Positions 33,302-42,542 of a stretch of 64,000 nt of DNA are shown in pieces. The notes beneath the pieces were generated by a model, which was not told the origin of the DNA, made no database searches, and saw nothing but the letters and a program-made list of their open reading frames with translations. The DNA lies in contig JAETRU010000006.1 in assembly GCA_021769965.1 (NCBI GenBank), forward strand, positions 46,465-110,464. The letters are read 5' to 3'. The first letter of the stretch is position 1, and the number at the start of each line of letters is the position of its first letter. A program made the position numbers and the translations under genes. The DNA comes from Eubacterium sp. (GTDB lineage: Bacteria; Bacillota; Clostridia; Peptostreptococcales; Anaerovoracaceae).

Positions 33302-34183
33302 TCATATCTTTTCTTCGTTCTTATATTTTTCCCAAATATACTTTATTTGATGTTCAAGATCCGGGAAAAGTTTCCGTTCATTGATTCCCATTAAATCTAA
33401 TTGTTTTAAGATTCGCCTTTTTGACTTGGCCGGTATAATTACTTTCTCACTTACATGCCATAGTTTTTTATGATCCTCCATTTCAATTGGAGCAAATGAA
33501 CATGATTCCCTGACATAGTTCCCACAGTCTTTGCTGATTTCTTTATTAACAACTTGCATACCAAACAAAAAAAATGCTCCTTCTTGTGATACAAGCCTAA
33601 TATTATTCTTTTTAGGCACTACTGGAACAGCTGGAATAGTTAAATCCCACAACAAATCCTTAACAGTTTCTGGAATCCGTCTATCAGTAACATTTCCATA
33701 TCTACTTTTCACTACCTCTAAAAAATTGGTCAAACAAAATGAATTTGGTGTATGATCAAAAATAAAATCCATAATCAACTTAATAAGCAGATTGTCAGAC
33801 CAAAAAGCTGGCAAATTAAGAAAAATATAAACTACCCCATCGTGTTCCATTTCATTTTTATCCGAACACGCAAAATATAGTGCAACTAAAGGATTTGATG
33901 ATACATCTAACAATCTTGTTGGGAAACCAAAATGTTGCAGCTTGGCCAAAATATCAAATTTATCCATTTCAAATTCCTTGGGACTTGCATATACAATCTC
34001 TTTTATCATAGTTCCTTCGTGATCGAACAAATCCTCGCGATAAAGCTTTGGGGATATCTTCCAATCTTTATTAGACTGCCCTCGGAAAAAGGTGGCCGGT
34101 ACAACATATCGCTGCATAGGGTATGTTTTTTGCATCGTATCTAAATAACTCATATACTCTGCAACAGATTTTACTTCATCCAT
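33302..34183 (-). CDS. FRG-domain protein
   Basis: A 293-residue protein with the FRG domain (PF08867): FFRGQSNKDWKISPKLYR (about 32-49) and QHFGFPTRLLDVSSNPLVALYFAC (about 83-106, split motif HxGxPTRLLD...ALYFA) are textbook. FRG domains are predicted ADP-ribosyltransferase-like modules common beside restriction, BREX and abortive-infection genes. The gene is AT-rich, with a weak ribosome site before the ATG at 34183. It lies 209 bases downstream of the DnaJ-BrxL gene and could act as an accessory effector of that locus. Confidence 0.85.
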   Translation of the reverse strand: MDEVKSVAEYMSYLDTMQKTYPMQRYVVPATFFRGQSNKDWKISPKLYREDLFDHEGTMIKEIVYASPKEFEMDKFDILAKLQHFGFPTRLLDVSSNPLVALYFACSDKNEMEHDGVVYIFLNLPAFWSDNLLIKLIMDFIFDHTPNSFCLTNFLEVVKSRYGNVTDRRIPETVKDLLWDLTIPAVPVVPKKNNIRLVSQEGAFFLFGMQVVNKEISKDCGNYVRESCSFAPIEMEDHKKLWHVSEKVIIPAKSKRRILKQLDLMGINERKLFPDLEHQIKYIWEKYKNEEKI

Positions 34184-34292
34184 CTTCGTTTTTCTTTCTT
34201 CCCTTCTCTATAATCTTTAGCTTACAATCCCCTATAGAAGAATTATTCAGGTCTTAAACCTTATCTGATCCGTCTAAATTCTGCGAATACCC

Positions 34293-34373
34293 CTATAAAT
34301 TTTCTGCCTGTCTCCGAACTTCTTTATAAACATCATCTAAAGGTACTGCTTGATAATCCAAATCTTGACAACT
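34293..34373 (-). pseudogene. Short protein-like remnant between FRG and brxL genes
   Basis: In the 209-base gap one minus-strand frame reads CQDLDYQAVPLDDVYKEVRR and ends QAENL-stop at 34293. It has no start codon and is preceded in frame by a stop. It looks like the tail of a lost gene. This is a weak call based on protein-like composition only. Confidence 0.25.
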
Positions 34374-34392
34374 TCAATACACATATTAATTC

Positions 34393-36729
34393 TCACTCCA
34401 CACCCAACGCTTTAAACACGGCCTCTTCCGGGGTCGTATAGAAGATCAGGCTAAAGGCTCCGATTAAATCCGCCGGTACAGTACCCAAATCGGCTGCAGA
34501 TGTAATCGGTAGTAATACTTTCTTTGCTCCACTATCCAAACAGACCTGCAAGGTATTTGCCAAATTCTCGACTTTCATGAGGCTTCCGCTGATACTGATA
34601 TCCCCAAGAACTGCCAGACTGGACAGTGTCGGCTTATTCAGCGCAATGGATGCCATCGCAATCAGCGTAGGCAGCGCCAGCAGTTTGGTCATGCCTATTC
34701 CCTGCAAGTCCTGATAGTTCACAATATAGTCCTTTGTTGTCGTACTGATAGTACTGCTGATTCTGGATGCATTGGCCTTAAGATAGTTGAACGCAGTATT
34801 TGTGGCCTCCTTCGCTTCGCGATCCGTACCTATACCGGTCCTTTCGAGCTTCCCATTGCCAGGTAGCATCTGGGACTCCAACCGGAACAATCCAATCATG
34901 CCAGATTTGCCCTGGGATACGGTATAGATTTGTCCCGGATTGCAAATGCCGTCAGGAATCAGCTTACCACCACCCTGCTCAGGCACGGATACAAACTTTT
35001 CCTCGAAGGTCTCGTTATCTATGTACGAAAAATTCACATCATAGAACTCCATACCACCCAATTTCTTCAACTGTTCCTTTACACGCCGACGCATTTCAAG
35101 AGCAAAGATCAAAACTTCCTCGATTTCCTCCTTCGTATAAATTCCATCCGGATATAGCAGTTTTACCAATCCTCCGACCGTTTTGCGAACTGCAATCGTA
35201 TCCCTCTGATTCAGATTCTTTCCCAGATGGAAGTAGGCGTCAATAGCATCTCCATGCTGCTCTTTGCGCAGCGTTCGCAGTACTTCTGACAAGTAGTCCG
35301 TGATAAATCCATATCTATCCGTAAACATTTCCGGTCTGAACTTTGGCACTTCCCAACCCGGTATATAGCAGTGCATACGGTCAAGGAATGCTGTATCTGT
35401 ACCCATTTCCGGAGGAAATGGGTCAAACAGGCTGGAAGTCTTCAACAAAACATCTACACTCTGATTAATGTTGCCTACGAAAACCATGGATGCCGTCGCA
35501 GCTTTTTCCTCTTTGCCGCGAGCAAAAGACCCTGACGCCATATAGTCCTTCATGATCTGAATGCCGTCCTTGTCCTTAAAATGAATACCGGCCACCTCAT
35601 CAAAAGCGACGCAGTCCCACAACCCGACTAAGCCCACAGCCTTTTGTGCCATATTATAGAACAAATTTGCCACGGTCGTTTGACCGCCTGACACCAACAC
35701 GCTGTTTGGCGAAATCTCTTTGTACAGATGCGATTTACCTGTACTTCTCGGCCCAAGCTCGCACAGATTATAGTTGTTTTCAACGAGAGGAATCATACGA
35801 GCAAGCAAAAGCCATCTCTCACGGTCAGTCAGTTTCTCCGGTTCCATACCAATCGAGCGCAGTAATACTACGATCCATTCATCCTTTGTAAACATCCGGC
35901 GGAACTGCTTATACTCCTGAATATCCACATGCGGCATTTGAATCGGCGTCAACTTCCACACACTGATCGGACTGGTTTTTTTCCGTTCTTCTTCGATGAA
36001 TTCGTATTCTAACTGTACAATGCACCAAATTCCTCCACACAACAATCTGTCATAGTCAGTAGGATAGGATTCATCTATAGGAATATCTTTCAAACCCAGA
36101 TTGGAGAATTCAGCTACATAGCAATCATGTTTGATATCCAATCTCACGGTCACTTTATCAATAACCGTGTGCATGCCCTTCTGCCGCAGAAGCGAAAGGA
36201 TTTTTTGTGCTTCATCGGGACGAACAAAATTCTCAGCTAAAATACGCTTTACCGTTTCTACGCCCTCTACAATGGTATCTTCGTCGCGGGAATTGCAATA
36301 CTGTCCCAGCAGAAACTCCAGCACATAGATTGGTACATTTGCACCTTCTTTGATCTTTTTCGTCAGATCCTTCCGCACCACGTTGCCTTCATAGAAAACA
36401 TTCAACTTATCTTCCAGATCAAAATCGATGCCGCTTTCTCCCATGGCATCATACTGACGGCGCATGTTCTCATCAGCCAGAACTTCATAGGCAACGTTAA
36501 CTCGTTTCATATTCTCCTCAGCAACAGTATTTTCTGGATTACGATCCGGATGATATTTTTTCACCAATTGCTTATAGGCTGCTACGACCTCTTCTCTTGA
36601 TGCCGTTCGCACCAAGCCAAGGACCTCATAATAATCACCTTCCAGCAGTTCCATTGGCATGGCTCCTTCCTCGACATTTAATTGTCTTGCTTTCTTCTCA
36701 TAGTTTTCATTCATCTTTTGTTCCATCAT
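34393..36729 (-). CDS. brxL: BREX protein BrxL (Lon-like AAA+) with an N-terminal DnaJ J domain
   Basis: A 778-residue protein. Residues about 32-95 are a full J domain with the HPD tripeptide at 60-62 (KKYHPDRNPE), which stimulates DnaK. From about 101 the chain is BrxL: an N-terminal region, Walker A LGPRSTGKS (about 325-333), Walker B VAFDEVAGIHF, an arginine-rich AAA+ core, and a Lon-protease-like C-terminal domain (about 670-778: ISISGSLMKVENLANTL). A Lon Ser-Lys pair is not obvious. BrxL binds DNA as a ring in type 1 BREX phage exclusion; canonical BrxL is about 690 residues without a J domain. The start overlaps the preceding gene by 4 bases (ATGA), so the two are co-translated. Confidence 0.9.
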   Translation of the reverse strand: MMEQKMNENYEKKARQLNVEEGAMPMELLEGDYYEVLGLVRTASREEVVAAYKQLVKKYHPDRNPENTVAEENMKRVNVAYEVLADENMRRQYDAMGESGIDFDLEDKLNVFYEGNVVRKDLTKKIKEGANVPIYVLEFLLGQYCNSRDEDTIVEGVETVKRILAENFVRPDEAQKILSLLRQKGMHTVIDKVTVRLDIKHDCYVAEFSNLGLKDIPIDESYPTDYDRLLCGGIWCIVQLEYEFIEEERKKTSPISVWKLTPIQMPHVDIQEYKQFRRMFTKDEWIVVLLRSIGMEPEKLTDRERWLLLARMIPLVENNYNLCELGPRSTGKSHLYKEISPNSVLVSGGQTTVANLFYNMAQKAVGLVGLWDCVAFDEVAGIHFKDKDGIQIMKDYMASGSFARGKEEKAATASMVFVGNINQSVDVLLKTSSLFDPFPPEMGTDTAFLDRMHCYIPGWEVPKFRPEMFTDRYGFITDYLSEVLRTLRKEQHGDAIDAYFHLGKNLNQRDTIAVRKTVGGLVKLLYPDGIYTKEEIEEVLIFALEMRRRVKEQLKKLGGMEFYDVNFSYIDNETFEEKFVSVPEQGGGKLIPDGICNPGQIYTVSQGKSGMIGLFRLESQMLPGNGKLERTGIGTDREAKEATNTAFNYLKANASRISSTISTTTKDYIVNYQDLQGIGMTKLLALPTLIAMASIALNKPTLSSLAVLGDISISGSLMKVENLANTLQVCLDSGAKKVLLPITSAADLGTVPADLIGAFSLIFYTTPEEAVFKALGVE

Positions 36730-37859
36730 GCCCTTATGTATTCCAATAAAATATCTATCTTCCCGCTCATCAACGGCGATGCCAGCCGACCAAATCCATT
36801 AGACGGGTAATTGGCAGCCAATTCTTTTTCCAAACCGATCAGGAAATTCGTACTTTCCCTGATAAAATCATCACATCTGTCAAGTTGATCCGCCCGCATG
36901 CTCACTGTCCCAAGGACAGGCAAAAACTGTTGAATTACGCTTCTAACTGCTGTATGCTTTTCATCTCCCAGCTTCATCTCTCTGAAAAAAATGTTGCCGT
37001 CGTACGTGACATTTAGCTGACTTCTCGCAATAGCAAACTGAAGCATTTCCCCTTTTTCCGCCATTGTCCCCTTTGATCTGTCCACTAAATCATATAGCAG
37101 TCCCAGAAAAAATATCGGCAGCATATCATCCATGTGCAGCTTATCCTCATCTCCCGCTGCACATACAAGCTCCTTTGCAATGTTTTCTGCGCGCCGTTTA
37201 TGTTCCATGTAGGAAGCCTCACCCATATAGTCGATCTCACTCTCCGGAAGATCATACGCATTCACCGACTGTGCCACAAGGACTTTCAGGCAGTTCTCAC
37301 AAAGGGGCAGTGCCTCATTCAGATCCGCCTTGCCGAGCATTGCAAGACGCATAACCACAGCTGTCATATGACGCGCCAGTTTTTCTAATATCTCCGGCGA
37401 CTCATCAGTCACATAGACAGCCTTAAAGAAATGCTTCCAAAAGCTCCCCATGTAGTCCATAGTAATTCCTACAGATTGATGTAATCTTTTGCTGACATCA
37501 TTGCTGGTCAGAAATTCATCCGTCCTGAAACCGATATTTAAAGTTTCAGTGCAAATTTCCAGAACTTGATATTGCGATTTTGTCACAGGACCTCGCTGCA
37601 TTTGCAGCGCCTGTGAAAAACAATGAAATGGCAACAACAGTACTCCATCATATGCCTCTTTCGGAAATTCACAGGAGTTGGCCTTTTCAAATACGGAAAT
37701 AGCCAATTCACTTAACTCTGCCGCTTCGATAACAACCTCAGCCATGACTTTTGGTTCAAAGTCTTCTTTGTCCCGCGCTTTCCTCGCTTTATCGCGATAA
37801 TAATCCCTCACAGTCATAAGAATATTCAGCTGAGTCAAATCCCAAAAATCAAAATTCAT
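36726..37859 (-). CDS. Unrecognised helical protein coupled to DnaJ-BrxL
   Basis: A 377-residue protein that I do not recognise. It is predicted to be almost wholly helical and lacks membrane segments, P-loops or metal motifs. Mixed charged helices such as VMAEVVIEAAELSELAISVF and an N-terminal FDFWDLTQLNILMTVRDYYR are typical of scaffold or repeat proteins. The ATG at 37859 has GGGGAG upstream. It lies directly after pglZ (49 bases) and overlaps DnaJ-brxL by 4 bases. This fixed position inside BREX makes it a likely new component or J-domain partner; that is inference. Confidence 0.6.
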   Translation of the reverse strand: MNFDFWDLTQLNILMTVRDYYRDKARKARDKEDFEPKVMAEVVIEAAELSELAISVFEKANSCEFPKEAYDGVLLLPFHCFSQALQMQRGPVTKSQYQVLEICTETLNIGFRTDEFLTSNDVSKRLHQSVGITMDYMGSFWKHFFKAVYVTDESPEILEKLARHMTAVVMRLAMLGKADLNEALPLCENCLKVLVAQSVNAYDLPESEIDYMGEASYMEHKRRAENIAKELVCAAGDEDKLHMDDMLPIFFLGLLYDLVDRSKGTMAEKGEMLQFAIARSQLNVTYDGNIFFREMKLGDEKHTAVRSVIQQFLPVLGTVSMRADQLDRCDDFIRESTNFLIGLEKELAANYPSNGFGRLASPLMSGKIDILLEYIRA

Positions 37860-37908
37860 TTCGTTCTCCCCTTTCATTGCTATTCCAACATTTTTCAGTT
37901 ATCCACCA

Positions 37909-40440
37909 TCAAAAACCAAATCCGTAATCATCAGAAAAAGCGATGTCAATGATCATTTCCTGGCGAAATGCCTCTAATCCATTCTTTTCATCAAAGGCTA
38001 CCAGATAGTACTTCTGCGACTTGGCATACTTTCTGTTTTTAAGCGAAAAACGCAGCCTGAATACCCGTTTCACAGTATCCTTATCTTTCTTATCCGCCAC
38101 ATACAGATGCTCATTAGAGATCTTTTCTCCGCTTTCAGAAACAAAATAGATCCGATATGTAGTCTCCTTCACCACGTCGCTGACAGCCTCCGTCTGTACA
38201 AAGTCCAAAGACGTAATCAGGTTAGTGATTTTAGTCGTCAGACTTACCAGAGATATCTGTACAGTACTAGTTTCTCTATAGCTCTTTGCCGTTTTGACCT
38301 CGATCAGCGGAATCAGCATTTCCTGCGGGGAGCTGCCGCCATGAACGTAATTCATTCCCGTGCCATGGGCTTTGAAAAGCTCCGCCCCAATTGGAAATGA
38401 AACAACTCGCTCATCACCGCTGCCCATCATCATGCCCACAGGCATAGATGCGACTCCCTCAGCCGAAAACCCTTTGTTCGACAGCGCGTACCGACGGCCC
38501 TTCTCCGCAGCAGCACCGGACCCTGTGCCGATTCTATCGCTCTCTGTCAATTTGTTCCGCTTATACAGGAATCCATGATCTGCCGTCACGATAAAGTGAG
38601 TCTTGTTTGCACTAGTTGTCAGTCGCCGTATCAGACTGCAAATTTCCTCTATAGCCTCTTCGCAGGCCTGGAACACTTCATTTTCCGTATTCAGCTTGTC
38701 ACCTCTGGCATCGATCTGATTGTGATAGATATATACCACGTCCTGATGATTAAAAATACTTCGCAGATCAGCCACGCTAAGGCCTTTGATGTCGTCGTAC
38801 TGTACGCATTTGCTTGCAGGCTTATAGCTTTGCAGAATTGCCTGCCGCTGCGCGGTGGTATCCGTTTTCTTTCCATCAACCAGAATGTCAGAGTCATCGG
38901 TCAATTCCAACGTCCTATGCGGCAGCAAAGCAGCCATGCCATAGGCTGTAATTGACGGCAGCACACTGAGCATCGGCTTAATCTCTGCGCTGCACTTCTC
39001 GTCAGCCTGCAGCCGTTCCAGCAGAGAGACTCCCACTTCGTAGCGCAGGGCATCAGAGATAATCACCACGGTCTGTTCCCTGGCATACTGCAGATGCTGA
39101 TGATAAAAATCCGTCTGCTTTGCAATCTCTAAACTGTTCACTTTCTCAGGCAGAAGCTGATTCCAATTGACACAAATCCGCGTTAAATACTCGTTGGTAT
39201 AGATGTTTTCAACTAGTTGCCGCAGCTCGTCCCACAGCGCGTCATCTTCTGTCTCGCATACTTTGTCCAGGTAATAATAGAAATACCGGTAACGCCGATC
39301 CATCTGATACTGCGCGCCTGTATAGCGCTGCACCAGCTCGCCGAGGCTGCTGGAAGCTTCGTACTTTGCCTGGGCAATGATATGCCATGCGTTTTCAAGA
39401 ACAAAATATTTCGATCGGGACTTTCTACCAAAGTGTCCCTGGCGGCGCATCTTGACCAGCTCCGGGATATCCGCATCTCCCAGCTTGGCAGCTATGTCTT
39501 CCGCTAGAAGTCTCTCCGTGATCCACCGAATCAATAGTTCATCGATTCCCGCAAAGACGCCGCAGCCTGTCATCGCTTCCATTGGCAATTTTACCAATTC
39601 CTCAGAGCCTTTGATTTTGGAATATATGGCCGCAGAAAGCTGATCGAACTGGTTCCCATAGATATAGCTGTTCATCAGATTATCCAGGAATGCAATAACG
39701 CTCCCGCCTTTAAAGCTGACGAAAGGCTGCCACGCGCCTGGCAGCTCGCAATGCATCGTTCTCGCAGCATATGTAATAAACAAAGTCATTGCAAGCTTTT
39801 CCAGCGTCGGATTCTCATCCACATAGCCGAACAGGTCCTCCGCTTGATTCCAAAAAGCTTTCAGTAGGTCATATTTCTCAAATTCCGCAAGATATGTATT
39901 CTCTTCAAACGTGCTGTCCAGCAAAACAGTTCTGACTACCTCTTCAAAGGCAGGGGTCTTGCACTTGCACAGCACGCTCATCAAAGCGACTTCGATAGTG
40001 CTCTGATTAAAGGTCTCCAGCTCTAAGTCGTAGAAAGCCTGTGTGCGTCTCTTCTCCGCAAAGAACTTGATATGCTGCTGGATCACCGGCTTGTATCGCT
40101 CATCGATGCCCAGATCCAAGGACAAAAGCGATGCCCTGTCCGCAAAGAACTCCTTGGAATATTTGATGGTATCCGCCAGATGATTTTCCCGTACAGGCGG
40201 CTTTGCAAAAGGCGCATAGATCAGATAGTTGGTGGTGGTATCCACGCATTCTAAGAAATACTTGGTATAGAATTGATTGTTCAGCTCCAGGTAAAGCACC
40301 TGCGCATGTTCCAGCTCCAAAGTATCAATATCCTCCGCAAATTCACCATTGGCATCGTACCAGAAGACCAGCTTGCGGGTCTCACCGGTAAATTCAGTGT
40401 TTAGTTTTTCTGTGATTTGGGTTAAGTTTAGTTGTGACAT
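37909..40440 (-). CDS. pglZ: BREX type 1 phosphatase-like protein PglZ
   Basis: An 843-residue protein of the type 1 BREX PglZ family. The alkaline-phosphatase fold is marked by ISDALRYEVG (about 461-470), TADHGFLYKR (about 607-616) and HGGSSPQEMLIP (about 690). PglZ is needed for both host methylation and phage exclusion and works with PglX; its enzymatic target is not settled. Length is usual for type 1. The ATG at 40440 has CAGGT. A 355-base AT-rich gap separates it from the upstream gene, so it may also have its own promoter. Confidence 0.93.
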   Translation of the reverse strand: MSQLNLTQITEKLNTEFTGETRKLVFWYDANGEFAEDIDTLELEHAQVLYLELNNQFYTKYFLECVDTTTNYLIYAPFAKPPVRENHLADTIKYSKEFFADRASLLSLDLGIDERYKPVIQQHIKFFAEKRRTQAFYDLELETFNQSTIEVALMSVLCKCKTPAFEEVVRTVLLDSTFEENTYLAEFEKYDLLKAFWNQAEDLFGYVDENPTLEKLAMTLFITYAARTMHCELPGAWQPFVSFKGGSVIAFLDNLMNSYIYGNQFDQLSAAIYSKIKGSEELVKLPMEAMTGCGVFAGIDELLIRWITERLLAEDIAAKLGDADIPELVKMRRQGHFGRKSRSKYFVLENAWHIIAQAKYEASSSLGELVQRYTGAQYQMDRRYRYFYYYLDKVCETEDDALWDELRQLVENIYTNEYLTRICVNWNQLLPEKVNSLEIAKQTDFYHQHLQYAREQTVVIISDALRYEVGVSLLERLQADEKCSAEIKPMLSVLPSITAYGMAALLPHRTLELTDDSDILVDGKKTDTTAQRQAILQSYKPASKCVQYDDIKGLSVADLRSIFNHQDVVYIYHNQIDARGDKLNTENEVFQACEEAIEEICSLIRRLTTSANKTHFIVTADHGFLYKRNKLTESDRIGTGSGAAAEKGRRYALSNKGFSAEGVASMPVGMMMGSGDERVVSFPIGAELFKAHGTGMNYVHGGSSPQEMLIPLIEVKTAKSYRETSTVQISLVSLTTKITNLITSLDFVQTEAVSDVVKETTYRIYFVSESGEKISNEHLYVADKKDKDTVKRVFRLRFSLKNRKYAKSQKYYLVAFDEKNGLEAFRQEMIIDIAFSDDYGFGF

Positions 40441-40671
40441 ATATAATTACCTGCTTATAATTAAAAGTTCATTTTTAGCTGTTTTCTGTAAATTTTCAAT
40501 TGCGTACATATCTGCTGAACGTTCATCATCACATTCTCGGTATATTTTCTACAAGTTCGATTTATTTTCTTAATCAAAATTATTATTTAATATATATCGC
40601 TTTTATATCATATTTGTAAAATATCGTTTCAATATCAAATATTCATATAACAAATTCTTCTTTTCCACATT

Positions 40672-40833
40672 TCAATCAAATCCTCGTGTTACTTTACTAT
40701 TCTCTTCCTCTATTACCTCTTTATCGGATTCCACCTTTTCCAATGTCACACCGCTCAGCATGTTTGGCTCGTTTGCAATGCCAATGTAGCATCTTTCATG
40801 TGAGACATTCCTTGCAAATATAATATCTATCAT
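40672..40833 (-). CDS. Possible 53-codon gene overlapping the preceding reading frame
   Basis: In the gap upstream of pglZ a minus-strand frame from ATG at 40833 reads MIDIIFARNVSHERCYIGIA, continues NEPNMLSGVTLEKVESDKEV and ends at 40672. Its composition is protein-like over the part outside the upstream gene. It overlaps the last 38 bases of the 40796-41623 gene in another frame. It could be a small real gene, or the original C-terminus of that gene after a frameshift. No family is recognised. Confidence 0.3.
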   Translation of the reverse strand: MIDIIFARNVSHERCYIGIANEPNMLSGVTLEKVESDKEVIEEENSKVTRGFD

Positions 40834-41623
40834 CCATTGTCTCATCATCCCCTAAGCGCAAAATCGGATTATCGGAATCAGTTATATCGTTATAATCATT
40901 ACCATTATATTCCAATATTCTATATAGAACTTTTTTTATCAGATAAAGCCTTTTACTTTCTATCGACTCATCTTGATTATTTCCATCAAAAATAACTTTA
41001 TCTAGCGGTAAGCAGTATTCATAGCAGTAATACTGGCTTTCTTTCATATATTCCAGTATAATGTTCTGATTATTCAAGCAAGCAGCAATCTCCCCTATTA
41101 TTTCAGGACAACCGAACAAACGTCGATAATAATCATTTTTGCAAATAGAGTCCTTGAAGGCAAATCCATTAAAACAGTAATCTTTACCATTATCGTAGTA
41201 TCCTAATCTGTATAGTAAATGCCCCGCTTGGTGTTCATCAATTGCATAAAGCTTTTTCTTATAATACATGTTAAGCCGATTTCCTTCATCCTTAAACTCA
41301 ATTTCAAATCTTTTTAAAAAATCACTAAAGGAATTTTGTGTTATCAATAGTTCCTTTAAATTTCTTCCTGCATGATCATTCTCTGCGTCATTTAAACGTC
41401 TTCCCAAATGAAAAAAAAGGATCTCATCTATTGGTTCTTTCGGAGTGATTTTAGCTAGAAACTCTTCCAATATGCTATCAAATTTTGCGCCATCAAACCA
41501 CCCAATGTTTTGTGACAAAAGACACGCTTGTTTTAGAGTTTTAACTAATTCCGCATCATCTATTTCTAAAATATTACAAATCGATTTTTTCATATTATCC
41601 ACATTGTGCGTATCTATATACAT
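40796..41623 (-). CDS. Unknown soluble protein inserted in the BREX locus
   Basis: A 275-residue acidic, AT-rich protein with no motif I recognise. It is mostly helical, with several Cys residues (CLLSQNIGWF, CKNDYYRRLFGC, YYCYEYC) and ends CKECLT, a CxxC pair that could bind metal. I chose the ATG at 41623, after GAGGAAAG. It lies between the small membrane protein and pglZ and shares their AT-rich composition, which differs from pglX and brxC; it may have been inserted later. The end may be frameshifted (see the overlapping frame at 40672-40833). Confidence 0.6.
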   Translation of the reverse strand: MYIDTHNVDNMKKSICNILEIDDAELVKTLKQACLLSQNIGWFDGAKFDSILEEFLAKITPKEPIDEILFFHLGRRLNDAENDHAGRNLKELLITQNSFSDFLKRFEIEFKDEGNRLNMYYKKKLYAIDEHQAGHLLYRLGYYDNGKDYCFNGFAFKDSICKNDYYRRLFGCPEIIGEIAACLNNQNIILEYMKESQYYCYEYCLPLDKVIFDGNNQDESIESKRLYLIKKVLYRILEYNGNDYNDITDSDNPILRLGDDETMDDRYYICKECLT

Positions 41624-41660
41624 TGCGTCTTTCCTCACAATTTCATAAATTTATGCATTG

Positions 41661-42542
41661 CTATATTTCTGATACATATTTTCTGTATTTTTCAATTACT
41701 TCTGCTTCTCTGCCCAGCATTATGTATAAACCAACATAGGGCACTATTATGTTTCCACCAATAGTACCTTTTTTGAATTTTTCCACCCAATCTTTATTCT
41801 CATCTTTAATCATCTCTACAGCCAAATCAGATGCCTTTTTCTTTCCGGCAGTTATCTTTGTATTACCTATGATTGACTCTCGCACATCGGATTCTAAGGA
41901 TATTTCTATAAATTCAATTAGAATTTTTTCCAGTTCAGAATTATACTTAAAGTCAATTGAAGTCAACATCTGCATCATCTGCTCTCGCAATTTTTCTTCT
42001 GCACTGTAAAATAGCTCCACTGCTGGTTTGAGCAACGCATCTTTCAAATACAGCGTCGGACTATACAAATCCTGCATATCCTTAAAAGAAAAATCTCTCT
42101 TTAGAAAAAGTGGAACATCTTCGGTTCTTTGTTGTATCGGTGTCGTAATACAATAATAATATATTATATATTCTTCGATTAAAATTTTAATTATTTTGTC
42201 ATGACGTTTAATCATAAGAATTTCGTCTGTCCTTTCTTCCTTAATGTTCTGCTTATCAATAAAATGCTGAACAAACGAAATCGTTATAATTATTCCCAAA
42301 AGAGTTGTTGCACATCCAAGCAAAAAGCTATTTATCTTGTTAGCAATGATTTCGTCCAAATTTCCCCATTCAGAAAACGCCATTATTAAAAGAATAATAG
42401 CTACAACAAATACAACAATTGATACTTTTCCTGCAACACTATTCAACCACTTATATTCTACTTTCTGATTTTTAATTCTATCCATGACTACCTTTAACTT
42501 TTGATTCTTCTTCAATCCATTTTTCACAACAAACTGCATCAT
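41661..42542 (-). CDS. Unknown membrane protein coupled to pglX
   Basis: A 293-residue protein with two adjacent membrane helices (about 38-58 and 70-92) and a cytosolic, mostly helical domain of about 200 residues. No catalytic motif is visible. Its ATG shares one base with the TAA stop of pglX, so it is translationally coupled to the methyltransferase. A membrane partner inside a BREX locus could tether or sense at the envelope, or be a terminal effector; both are speculation. Confidence 0.65.
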   Translation of the reverse strand: MMQFVVKNGLKKNQKLKVVMDRIKNQKVEYKWLNSVAGKVSIVVFVVAIILLIMAFSEWGNLDEIIANKINSFLLGCATTLLGIIITISFVQHFIDKQNIKEERTDEILMIKRHDKIIKILIEEYIIYYYCITTPIQQRTEDVPLFLKRDFSFKDMQDLYSPTLYLKDALLKPAVELFYSAEEKLREQMMQMLTSIDFKYNSELEKILIEFIEISLESDVRESIIGNTKITAGKKKASDLAVEMIKDENKDWVEKFKKGTIGGNIIVPYVGLYIMLGREAEVIEKYRKYVSEI

